From Fidelibacterota bacterium (GTDB lineage: Bacteria > Marinisomatota > Marinisomatia > Marinisomatales > UBA1611): a stretch of DNA of 11,368 bases. Shown in pieces: positions 5,689 through 11,368 of this stretch. The position numbers and the translations under genes were made by a program. The notes under the pieces are model-generated. The model did not search any database, was not told the origin of the DNA, and saw only the letters and a list, made by a program, of their open reading frames with translations. Numbering within the stretch: position 1 is the stretch's first letter; every line of letters begins with the position of its first letter. The stretch lies in contig PBKF01000047.1 of NCBI GenBank assembly GCA_002722105.1, positions 5,456-16,823 of the forward strand. Direction: 5' to 3'.

Positions 5689-7107
5689 TTATATATAGAC
5701 AGGTTTTTTTATACCATTCTTGGATGCAATAATTTCATTCAGTTTGTTGATGTTATCATCGCGGTAAAGCAGGTTCATTGTTTCAAATGGAATCATTTTT
5801 AGATCCTTACTTACAATAGAAACACATGCTTTTTTAACTGCACGGACATCAAAATCATGGGCATCCATGAATTTCAATATAATAACTCTAAAAATATTTT
5901 CATAAGACAGGTTCGGTGCAGAGATCATAGGAAGACAGCACAACAGCGTTTGTAAGTTTTTGGCCAAAGCTCCTCCAGTCTGGGATGTGGAAAATACTTT
6001 AATCAATTCTTTTTGTATGCTTTCTTCCTGCTCCAAAAGTATTGTATTCCTTGTACCGTTTAAAAAAACATCGGGGTCAATCATGCTGGTGAGGGGAATC
6101 ACTTTCCCATCTAGTTTTAAAGCATATGCCATAGAAAGAGCGTCAGGGTTACAGGGAACAGGTACAATGTCATTTTCTTTGAAAATATTTGTTTGTTCTA
6201 AAATTGCCTTTCTTGTTTCTGTAAGAGTAAATTTATTTTTAGAAGGATTAAAGTTTTCTATACGCCCTGCAACCTGTGTAGGCTGAAATGTCACACCTCG
6301 AATACAACGGTACTCCAATGCAAAATCAATTATTTTTCCAATTTCATCATCATTTTGTCCTCGCTCAAGCGTAACAACCAAGGTTGTGTGAATATTGTAC
6401 TTTTCAAGTTTATCCAGTGCTTTCTGCCTTTTTACAGATAAATCTTTTCCTCGCAATTTTTGTAATACATTTGGTTTAAAAGAATCAAACTGAAGATAAA
6501 TTTCTATTCCCGGCATGTTGTCATTTAATCGATCAACAAATTGGTCATCATTAGCAATTCGAATCCCATTAGTATTAATCATAATGTGGCGGATTGGTAG
6601 AGTTTTTGCATACGCTAATATTTCAAAAAATTGTGGATGCACAGTTGGTTCTCCGCCGCTCAATTGAACAATGTCTGGCTCGCCTTCACTGTCTACTACA
6701 GCGTCAAGCATAGCTGTTACTTCATCTATAGTTCTATGGCGACCATAAGTGGGAGATGAGCCTGCATAGCAGGTGGGACAGGTCAGGTTACAGCGATCTG
6801 TTATTTCAACTATGGTGACACAAGAATGCTGTTCATGATCAGCACACAGTCCACAATCGTAGGGACAGCCGTACTCAACCTTTGTGTTAAACTTTTTTGG
6901 GATTTCAGATGGCTTAATATAGTGGCGGATCTTTTTATAATAATCCACATCTGTGGCAATCAGTGTTTTTTCAGGACCATGGTCCAGACAGCTTTTAAGC
7001 ATAAAAACACTATCACCCTGGAAAACAATTTTTGCATCAACCCGCTCTAGGCATTTACTGCATAGGCTTTGTGTAAAATCGTAATAAGTATAATTTCTTG
7101 CTGACAA
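5689..7107 (-). CDS. Radical SAM enzyme, MJ0619/tetraether-lipid-synthase-like family
   Basis: The product has 472 residues. An N-terminal Cys-rich part has CSKC (16-19), Cys40 and GCPYDCGLCADHEQHSC (80-96). The radical SAM core follows: CNLTCPTC (Cys106, 110, 113), QLSGGEP (149-154) and LQFDSF (205-210). Near the end are VPVPCNPD (315-322) and FMDAHDFDVRAVKKAC (413-428). This order is that of the MJ0619 family, whose best-known member, archaeal tetraether lipid synthase (Tes), joins lipid tails carbon-to-carbon and binds several [4Fe-4S] clusters. Some archaeal cysteines are missing: CNPD stands where Tes-like proteins have a CC/CxxxC-type site, and PFET where I recall PFC, so cluster number and substrate may differ. 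The start is TTG at 7107; the first in-frame ATG (residue 36) would lose CSKC. It may act on membrane lipids, but another substrate is possible. Confidence 0.78.
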   Translation of the reverse strand: MSARNYTYYDFTQSLCSKCLERVDAKIVFQGDSVFMLKSCLDHGPEKTLIATDVDYYKKIRHYIKPSEIPKKFNTKVEYGCPYDCGLCADHEQHSCVTIVEITDRCNLTCPTCYAGSSPTYGRHRTIDEVTAMLDAVVDSEGEPDIVQLSGGEPTVHPQFFEILAYAKTLPIRHIMINTNGIRIANDDQFVDRLNDNMPGIEIYLQFDSFKPNVLQKLRGKDLSVKRQKALDKLEKYNIHTTLVVTLERGQNDDEIGKIIDFALEYRCIRGVTFQPTQVAGRIENFNPSKNKFTLTETRKAILEQTNIFKENDIVPVPCNPDALSMAYALKLDGKVIPLTSMIDPDVFLNGTRNTILLEQEESIQKELIKVFSTSQTGGALAKNLQTLLCCLPMISAPNLSYENIFRVIILKFMDAHDFDVRAVKKACVSIVSKDLKMIPFETMNLLYRDDNINKLNEIIASKNGIKKPVYI

Positions 7108-7189
7108 AAATCGATTCTTCTTTTTAAGAATTTATTAAAGTATGAACACTATTAAGATGTAAATATTGGTAAAGTATCTTTATTGTTGT

Positions 7190-8059
7190 TTAACTAAAAT
7201 CGTTTTGGGCAAAAAATTTTATGGCCCTTTTCCTTTTTTCTGGATTTTTAATCTTATTACATTGCTCCAAAATACCATTTTTATCAAAAATGTGATCTTC
7301 CGGCTCCTGCCTGACTGCCTTAACAAAAGAGTAGATGGGGTTTGTAAAGAGATGGTAAACAAACATTAAAAAAGTGTTTTTTAAATAATATAAAATATTT
7401 TCAGTAAAGAAATAACTGTAGCTCATATTGGCTTCTGTGGAGTTGGTATAGTGAAACCAATAAGGAGGCATATATAGAATGTCCCCAGGATTCAAGCGCA
7501 CGTAAAACTCATCTAACGGTTTTTTATCTGTCACATAAAGCGGGTTTGGATCCAAAAATGATTTATATCTGATAGATGAGAACTTTTCTCTTTTTTTCGA
7601 AATAAACCAATCTTTTGAATTGTCTAGCTGTAAAATGAAGCCGGAAATAATATGGGCATGTTTTGCAAATGTGCAGCCCTTTGCACTGATAAATAAAGTA
7701 TGCTGGCGGGATGTCTGACCTAATGAAAGTAGCCAATCCATAAGGGTTCTTTTCTTGCCTCGAATTAAATATTGATAGGTAGTGTCAATTTTATTCTTTA
7801 TTTGATTGCCCAGCTTTGTATTTGCTCTGATTCTATATTTTTTTCCATCCTTAATTTTTTGGATCAATTCTGCTACCGTCAGACGCTGTTTAATAGATTC
7901 TGCATTTAGTGCTAAAATAGTTTCAGCGCCAAATTCTTTCTCAAGTTTAACTAGATCAAAATCAGGGTTTATATAATTCTTTATAACGAAGGGCTTTTTC
8001 TTTTGGTGAAAAAATTGTTGAATCGTTTTGATTTCGTCTGATCTAGAAAATGTTTTTAT
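7190..8059 (-). CDS. JmjC/cupin_8-like Fe(II)/2-oxoglutarate oxygenase, apparent ATA start
   Basis: Proposed product of 289 residues. The first conventional start is a TTG at 7867, but the frame stays open upstream and is clearly protein-like (KKPFVIKNYINPDFDLV, typical of cupin_8 N-termini). It runs back to an in-frame TAG with no ATG, GTG or TTG. An ATA at 8059 followed by AAA ACA TTT lies six bases behind AGGAG, so I start there. The core shows LFISAKGCTFAKHAH (His134, His136) and LNPGDILYMPPYWFHYTNS (His203), the two metal-binding strands of JmjC-type cupins. Where many members have HxD/E this has HxH, as in some cupin_8 branches. A hydrophobic patch lies near YLKNTFLMFVYHLF. Such enzymes hydroxylate proteins or small molecules using O2 and 2-oxoglutarate. 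It lies 82 bp upstream of the radical SAM gene. Confidence 0.68.
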   Translation of the reverse strand: MKTFSRSDEIKTIQQFFHQKKKPFVIKNYINPDFDLVKLEKEFGAETILALNAESIKQRLTVAELIQKIKDGKKYRIRANTKLGNQIKNKIDTTYQYLIRGKKRTLMDWLLSLGQTSRQHTLFISAKGCTFAKHAHIISGFILQLDNSKDWFISKKREKFSSIRYKSFLDPNPLYVTDKKPLDEFYVRLNPGDILYMPPYWFHYTNSTEANMSYSYFFTENILYYLKNTFLMFVYHLFTNPIYSFVKAVRQEPEDHIFDKNGILEQCNKIKNPEKRKRAIKFFAQNDFS

Positions 8060-8070
8060 ATCCTTCTCCT
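8060..8070 (-). promoter_or_regulatory. Strong Shine-Dalgarno that decides an ATA start
   Basis: On the minus strand the sequence is AGGAGAAGGAT, directly followed by ATA AAA ACA TTT. AGGAG is six bases from the ATA, ideal spacing for initiation, and no other start codon in the oxygenase frame is near. ATA may be a rare non-canonical start or a G-to-A change (real or a sequencing error) from ATG. Confidence 0.6.
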
Positions 8071-8086
8071 AAAAGTTCTATTTTAT

Positions 8087-8176
8087 TCAATCGTCGATGA
8101 GTTTAAACTCTTTTAATAGTAAGGCTAGTCCACCACAGACCGAAAATAAAACTTTATCCCCCAAAGTCAGTTTTTT
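8087..8176 (-). other. Slippery A-AAA-AAC heptamer and 27-codon -1 frame extension
   Basis: The regulator gene ends ATA AAA AAC TGA. Positions 8176 to 8170 read A AAA AAC in the zero frame, a classic -1 slippage heptamer touching the stop codon. After a -1 slip, reading continues for 27 codons (8170-8090) beginning LTLGDKVLFSVCGG, then a leucine-rich stretch and a charged end, before TGA at 8089-8087, only 27 bp before the next gene's ATA. The extension looks like genuine protein. One extra A in the A6 run would give the same fusion, so a homopolymer error or a recent mutation is an equal alternative. I see no strong stimulatory hairpin or upstream Shine-Dalgarno. Confidence 0.5.
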
Positions 8177-8856
8177 ATATTTTTCATGGAAATAAAAGCA
8201 TCAATTGCTTTGCAGATAACAATAGCAATATTCTCTGTGACATTCACATCCCAGATCATACTGAGCATGACATAATTACCAGTGACGCCGTGCTTCCATC
8301 TCTGAATGGTGCTATATCTGGACTCTGCGATAGATTCAGTTTCTCTTAATTTGTTCTGATTTCGTCGAACCCTTGTTAATTCATCGGGGTGAATCAAGTC
8401 TTCCCTATCATAACGGCGACCAACCAATTGATTGTCTTCGTACCCCATAATTTCTTTCCATTTACCATCCACTTCCGTAATGACACCATCAGTTACCCTC
8501 CCACATATTAATAGAGAATCAGCCACAACCCTATCTAATAGGTCGCCCCCTGTCATAGGAGTTTTTAATTCTTTATTATGTAACCGTAGTGCTTCAATTT
8601 CCTGCTTCAAGGAAACATTCTCTTTCATTAAGTAATCAATTACTGTCTTTGATTCATTGCTGGTCTGATCATTTGAAGGAACATCTGGTATCGTATTTTT
8701 TGATAATTTTAGTAAGTGTTTTGGAGGAATTTCACCTTTGGCAATCCAAAGGCTTAGAGCCTGGGGAGACACACCAAAATATTCTGCCACATCGCGCTTT
8801 CGTCGGAAGCCTTCTTGCGCCATTAGATTATTAATTATTACTGAAGCACTTTCCAT
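8167..8856 (-). CDS. HTH-PAS transcriptional regulator
   Basis: The product has 229 residues. Residues 5-50 are a CI-repressor-like helix-turn-helix (KRDVAEYFGVSPQALSLWI, 20-38, then GEIPPKHLLK). A polar linker and a likely coiled coil follow at 68-97 (DYLMKENVSLKQEIEALRLH), suggesting a dimer. Residues about 112-217 are a PAS domain: GKWKEIMGYEDNQLVGRRYD, LIHPDELTRVR, then WKHGVTGNYVMLSMIWDV. This makes it a one-component cytoplasmic regulator; the PAS ligand (haem, flavin or small molecule) cannot be read from the sequence. It sits first in the minus-strand run and diverges from the barrel genes, so it may control itself, the oxygenase/radical SAM genes, the barrels, or several of these. 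There is no Shine-Dalgarno before the ATG. The C-terminus may extend by 27 residues through a -1 frameshift. Confidence 0.75.
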   Translation of the reverse strand: MESASVIINNLMAQEGFRRKRDVAEYFGVSPQALSLWIAKGEIPPKHLLKLSKNTIPDVPSNDQTSNESKTVIDYLMKENVSLKQEIEALRLHNKELKTPMTGGDLLDRVVADSLLICGRVTDGVITEVDGKWKEIMGYEDNQLVGRRYDREDLIHPDELTRVRRNQNKLRETESIAESRYSTIQRWKHGVTGNYVMLSMIWDVNVTENIAIVICKAIDAFISMKNIKN

Positions 8857-9041
8857 ATTTAATAAATATATTCTTTATTATAAACTTGATAATTAAGTAA
8901 AACTATATTAAGATTAATTTATAATTAAGTTTTATGCAAGAAAAAAATGTTAAAAATATACATAAATTCTGCCTTAAGTTTTAGGAATCCGAGACTAATG
9001 TCTCCGCAAATAATCAGCGGACAAAAAAGAGGGGTCCAATC
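8857..9041. promoter_or_regulatory. Divergent regulatory region with repeated AT motifs
   Basis: This spacer separates the HTH-PAS gene (minus) from the barrel genes (plus). ATAATTAAGT occurs twice in direct orientation, at 8889-8898 and 8921-8930, 32 bp apart, about three helical turns. The second copy overlaps the inverted repeat TTAATT-TAT-AATTAA at 8914-8928. Such spacing suits cooperative binding by a dimeric HTH protein, and the regulator encoded next door is the obvious candidate, though this is inference. A possible plus-strand -10, TATACA, lies at 8957-8962 without a good -35. The high AT content weakens each motif taken alone. Confidence 0.38.
8991..9034 (+). promoter_or_regulatory. 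Two adjacent small hairpins and ribosome-binding site upstream of the barrel gene
   Basis: GAGAC-TAAT-GTCTC (8991-9004) and TCCGC-9 nt-GCGGA (9003-9021) are two perfect five-base-pair stems, overlapping by two bases at the junction. They are GC-richer than the surrounding AT DNA. They are followed by GAGGGG at 9029-9034, seven bases before the ATG. This may be a structured 5' leader that tunes translation or mRNA stability. No known riboswitch is recognised. Confidence 0.4.
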
Positions 9042-10271
9042 ATGAAAAAGGTATTCTTTGTAATATTTTTCCTATCTGTGCTTTCCGCACAGGACACAAA
9101 AACACTTACGTTAAAATCTGGAGATAAAATTACCGGCCAGGTTATATCCGAAACAGAGACGACCATAACCATTATTAATCCCATTATGGGGGAAATGCTT
9201 ATCAACAAATCGGATCTTAAACAGCAAGCTGTTGTTATTACGCTTCAATCCGGAGATGTGGTTCGCGGTGAACTCGTCAGCCGAAGTGATAGTGAAATGA
9301 TAATCCAATCATCTTTTGGTGAAGTGTCTATTCCCACGACCCAAATTACCAATATAGATGAAGGCGGCAGACCGCAACAGGAAGTTCAATACACGCCATT
9401 TGGTCCTGCAGTCGTAGCCAATAAAGAATCTGACGATGAATGGTTCTTTTCCAAAGAGCGCCTCATGGATATCTGGTTTGATCCCACTGGTTATACTATC
9501 GGTAGAAACAAGCTGTATCTAAGCGGGCTTTCCTGGGGATTTGGTTTAAGCGATAAGATACAAATTACGTCAAGGTGGACTAATTATTTTTTTCAAGATT
9601 TTAATATTCGTCCTAAAATGACATTATTTCAAACTGGGAATGTGGAGTCTCAGTCGGCTTTTGCCGCTGGCATCCATCTTCATACCCGGGGCCTGCCAAG
9701 TAAGTATAAATGGGTAGATAATAAAGACTCTTGGTGGGATTACAACTCTATATATAACTCAGAAATTGGTGATTATGAAAATACAGATTCAACCTATAGA
9801 ATTGAAGGTGGGTGGGTGAACCTTGGCTCTAAAAGGGAGATGTCTGATGATGATGCTTGGAATCGTTACGAATACACGGGTCCCTGGGATGGCGACAAAA
9901 TGTGGTTCGAAGTATTTAGCGCCTATACTATTTCAAGGCTTCGTTCCAGTGGCAATGGTCGCGTTAATACAACATTCGGCGCTAGTGCTGTCATCTACCC
10001 TGACGAAGACATTGCCCCACGTGTTTATGGAGCTATTGATATTGATGTAACTCGCAATATAAAGGTTATGGCGGAAGTGTTCTACGACCCCTATTATGTT
10101 GAATGGTTGGATTATGTGGATGACAATAATGATTCTAACACAGATTTGTTTTTTGATGTTGGCTTTATGACTAATAAGATTCCACTATTTTGGTGGTCTG
10201 GAGCTTCTGAAAACCTTTGGATTGGTTACCACTTTCAACGGCCCTTTTTCGCATTTTACTGGAAAATTTAA
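9042..10271 (+). CDS. Outer-membrane beta-barrel protein with two N-terminal SGD beta repeats
   Basis: The product has 409 residues. MKKVFFVIFFLSVLSAQ is a signal peptide cut near Ala16-Gln17. Two related beta repeats follow: LKSGDKITGQVISETETTIT (24-43), ending at INKSDLKQ, and LQSGDVVRGELVSRSDSEMI (68-87), ending at IPTTQITNI. They resemble small SH3/LSm-like barrels. After a linker, residues about 150-409 alternate short amphipathic strands with acidic, aromatic loops and end FQRPFFAFYWKI, as in an outer-membrane barrel. The name of the family is not known to me. GAGGGG seven bases upstream supports the start. A paralogue starts 2 bp after the stop, and parts of both genes are identical at DNA level. 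Function could be transport, adhesion or a structural role; the sequence does not say. Confidence 0.68.
   Translation: MKKVFFVIFFLSVLSAQDTKTLTLKSGDKITGQVISETETTITIINPIMGEMLINKSDLKQQAVVITLQSGDVVRGELVSRSDSEMIIQSSFGEVSIPTTQITNIDEGGRPQQEVQYTPFGPAVVANKESDDEWFFSKERLMDIWFDPTGYTIGRNKLYLSGLSWGFGLSDKIQITSRWTNYFFQDFNIRPKMTLFQTGNVESQSAFAAGIHLHTRGLPSKYKWVDNKDSWWDYNSIYNSEIGDYENTDSTYRIEGGWVNLGSKREMSDDDAWNRYEYTGPWDGDKMWFEVFSAYTISRLRSSGNGRVNTTFGASAVIYPDEDIAPRVYGAIDIDVTRNIKVMAEVFYDPYYVEWLDYVDDNNDSNTDLFFDVGFMTNKIPLFWWSGASENLWIGYHFQRPFFAFYWKI
9489..9617 (+). repeat. DNA-identical islands shared by the tandem barrel genes, copy 1
   Basis: Positions 9489-9526 (38 bp) and 9559-9617 (59 bp) are identical to 10739-10776 and 10809-10867, at a constant offset of 1250 bp. 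The 32 bp between them and the flanks contain many silent differences. Exact identity over some 30 codons, including third positions, suggests recent gene conversion or an RNA/DNA-level constraint. Confidence 0.75.
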
Positions 10272-10273
10272 AA

Positions 10274-11368
10274 ATGATAATGAAAATGAAATTTGCAAAT
10301 GTATTACTTTTGGCGATGGTGGTAAGCTTTTTATCTGCACAGGATTCTAGAACGCTTACGTTAAAATCCGGGGATAAAATCACTGGTCAGGTGGTATCCG
10401 AAACAGAAACAACCATAACCGTTATTAACCCACTCATGGGAGAAATGGTCATAAATAAATCGGATTTGAAACAACGTTTAATTGAAGTAAAATTAAATTC
10501 TGGAGACATTATAAAAGGTACGCTTATAAGTCGAAGCGATACTGAACTATTAATAAATACTGCCTTTGGTGATGTATCTATTCCTACAGACCAGGTGGAA
10601 ACTATTAATGAATCTGGGGTAGTTGTACCCACAATTCGACATACACCTTTCGGAACAACCGTGGTTTCAAATGAGCCAACTAGTGATGAATGGTTTTTTT
10701 CCAAAGAGCGACTAATGGATGTTTGGTTTGACCCTACGGGTTATACTATCGGTAGAAACAAGCTGTATCTAAGCGGACTATCATGGGGGTTCGGTTTAAG
10801 CGACAAGGTACAAATTACGTCAAGGTGGACTAATTATTTTTTTCAAGATTTTAATATTCGTCCTAAAGTGACCTTTTATAAAACAGGAACAATTGAATCA
10901 GAAACTGCAGCGGCCGTAGGGTTTCATCTCCACACCCGAGGCTTACCAGGAAAATATAAATGGGTGGATGATGCTAGAAGAGATTATGACGACTATGGCG
11001 ATTATTATAGTTTCAGGGGTGGCTATGTTCGCCTAGGAGCTGAAAAAGATGATGATGGGTGGTATGATGACTGGCCAGGAAACGGAGATAAAATATGGTT
11101 TGATATCTTTGGGGCTTACACTATTTCGAAGCTGCGCTCAGCAGGAGACGGACGTACAAATACGACCCTTGGCGCAAGTGCCACTATCTACCCTGGAGAA
11201 GATATTGCCCCAAGACTTTTTGTGGCGCTTGATACAGATGTTACACAAAATATCAAAGTAATGACTGAGGTGTTTTATGATGCTTATTATCCAGAAATAC
11301 AAAACTTTGATAATGAAGAAAAAATAAATACACCATTTCATTTTGACATTGGGTTTTTAACAAACAGG
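10274..11368 (+). CDS. Tandem paralogue of the barrel protein (3' end cut by window)
   Basis: The frame is open for all 365 codons to the window edge. The product begins MIMKMKFANVLLLAMVVSFL, then SAQDSRTLTLKSGDKITGQV, so the signal peptide and first SGD repeat match the upstream copy closely. The second repeat (LNSGDIIKGTLISRSDTELL) and the barrel follow in the same order: DEWFFSKERLMDVWFDPTGY, then GLSWGFGLSDKVQITSRWTN. The loop after HTRGLPGKYKWVDD is shorter and differs, rich in Asp and Tyr. The start is 2 bp after the previous stop; ATG also occurs at codons 3 and 5, and no strong Shine-Dalgarno is visible. The pair is probably one operon, and the loop divergence suggests different surface specificity. 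More copies may follow outside the window. Confidence 0.68.
   Translation, partial: MIMKMKFANVLLLAMVVSFLSAQDSRTLTLKSGDKITGQVVSETETTITVINPLMGEMVINKSDLKQRLIEVKLNSGDIIKGTLISRSDTELLINTAFGDVSIPTDQVETINESGVVVPTIRHTPFGTTVVSNEPTSDEWFFSKERLMDVWFDPTGYTIGRNKLYLSGLSWGFGLSDKVQITSRWTNYFFQDFNIRPKVTFYKTGTIESETAAAVGFHLHTRGLPGKYKWVDDARRDYDDYGDYYSFRGGYVRLGAEKDDDGWYDDWPGNGDKIWFDIFGAYTISKLRSAGDGRTNTTLGASATIYPGEDIAPRLFVALDTDVTQNIKVMTEVFYDAYYPEIQNFDNEEKINTPFHFDIGFLTNR
10739..10867 (+). repeat. DNA-identical islands shared by the tandem barrel genes, copy 2
   Basis: This is the second copy of the two identity islands (38 and 59 bp) inside the downstream paralogue, in the same reading frame and orientation as 9489-9617. 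Long direct repeats 1250 bp apart could also promote deletion or fusion of the two genes by recombination. Confidence 0.75.

Noticed and set aside
5960..6286. 108-residue open frame on the plus strand
   Set aside because: It lies wholly antisense to the well-supported radical SAM gene, has no ribosome-binding site and no recognisable motif.
7114..7131. ATTCTT-6 nt-AAGAAT hairpin as a terminator before the radical SAM gene
   Set aside because: The stem is six AT-rich pairs without a suitable T tract on the minus strand, and it lies at the ribosome-binding region of the next gene. Too weak to call.
7166..7369. 67-residue plus-strand frame at the end of the oxygenase gene
   Set aside because: It is antisense to the C-terminal part of the oxygenase; the hydrophobic composition reflects AT-rich reverse frames rather than a gene.
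8099..8110. GAGTTTAAACTC, a perfect 12-bp palindrome, as an operator
   Set aside because: It falls inside the protein-like -1 frame extension of the regulator, where GAG TTT AAA CTC codes normally. A single copy in AT-rich DNA is not enough to call a site.
10387..10704. 105-residue open frame on the minus strand, with a related frame at 9111-9308
   Set aside because: Both are antisense shadows of the homologous SGD-repeat coding sequence in the tandem barrel genes. Their similarity to each other follows from the paralogy, and the sense frames have signal peptides and clear domain structure.

Overview
The window is AT-rich and gene-dense, and looks like a chromosomal segment of a Gram-negative (diderm) marine-type bacterium. 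Several exported proteins begin with a short signal peptide ending in Ser-Ala-Gln. Together with outer-membrane barrels preceded by 'SGD' beta repeats and PD40 propeller proteins, this suggests Candidatus Neomarinimicrobiota (Marinimicrobia/SAR406) or a related FCB-group lineage. That placement is an inference from style, not from a marker gene. No rRNA, tRNA, CRISPR array or recognisable insertion sequence is visible.

Layout. (1) 1-1666, minus strand: a TolB-like PD40 propeller gene, then an MltB-type lytic transglycosylase that overlaps it by ATGA and runs off the left edge. (2) 1846-3237: a plus-strand SAM methyltransferase and a minus-strand lipopolysaccharide-kinase-like gene, convergent, with stop regions overlapping by 9 bp. 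Behind the kinase, 3270-3415 holds what looks like a decayed copy of the 5' end of the PD40 gene. (3) 8856 down to 3509, minus strand: a long same-direction run. Its order is an HTH-PAS regulator, a JmjC/cupin_8 oxygenase, a large radical SAM enzyme of the MJ0619/tetraether-lipid-synthase type, a small two-helix membrane protein, a possible 41-residue ORF, a 59-residue membrane protein, an Lgt-family membrane transferase and another small membrane protein. From the radical SAM gene to lgt the spacing is close or overlapping, consistent with an operon. (4) 9042-11368, plus strand: two tandem paralogous outer-membrane barrel proteins 2 bp apart, the second cut by the right edge.

The region most worth attention is the 8856-to-4071 run: a PAS sensor-regulator, a putative Fe(II)/2OG hydroxylase, a multi-cluster radical SAM enzyme related to the one that joins lipid tails, and an unusual Cys-rich Lgt homologue. 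I infer a regulated envelope-lipid or lipoprotein modification cassette, but no step is proven by the sequence. Two anomalies lie at the regulator/oxygenase junction. The regulator ends at A-AAA-AAC-TGA, a canonical -1 slippery heptamer against a stop, with a protein-like 27-codon tail in the -1 frame. The oxygenase appears to start at an ATA codon behind a strong Shine-Dalgarno sequence, 64 codons upstream of the first conventional start codon. The window also shows islands of exact DNA identity between the tandem barrel genes, and repeated motifs in both divergent intergenic regions.
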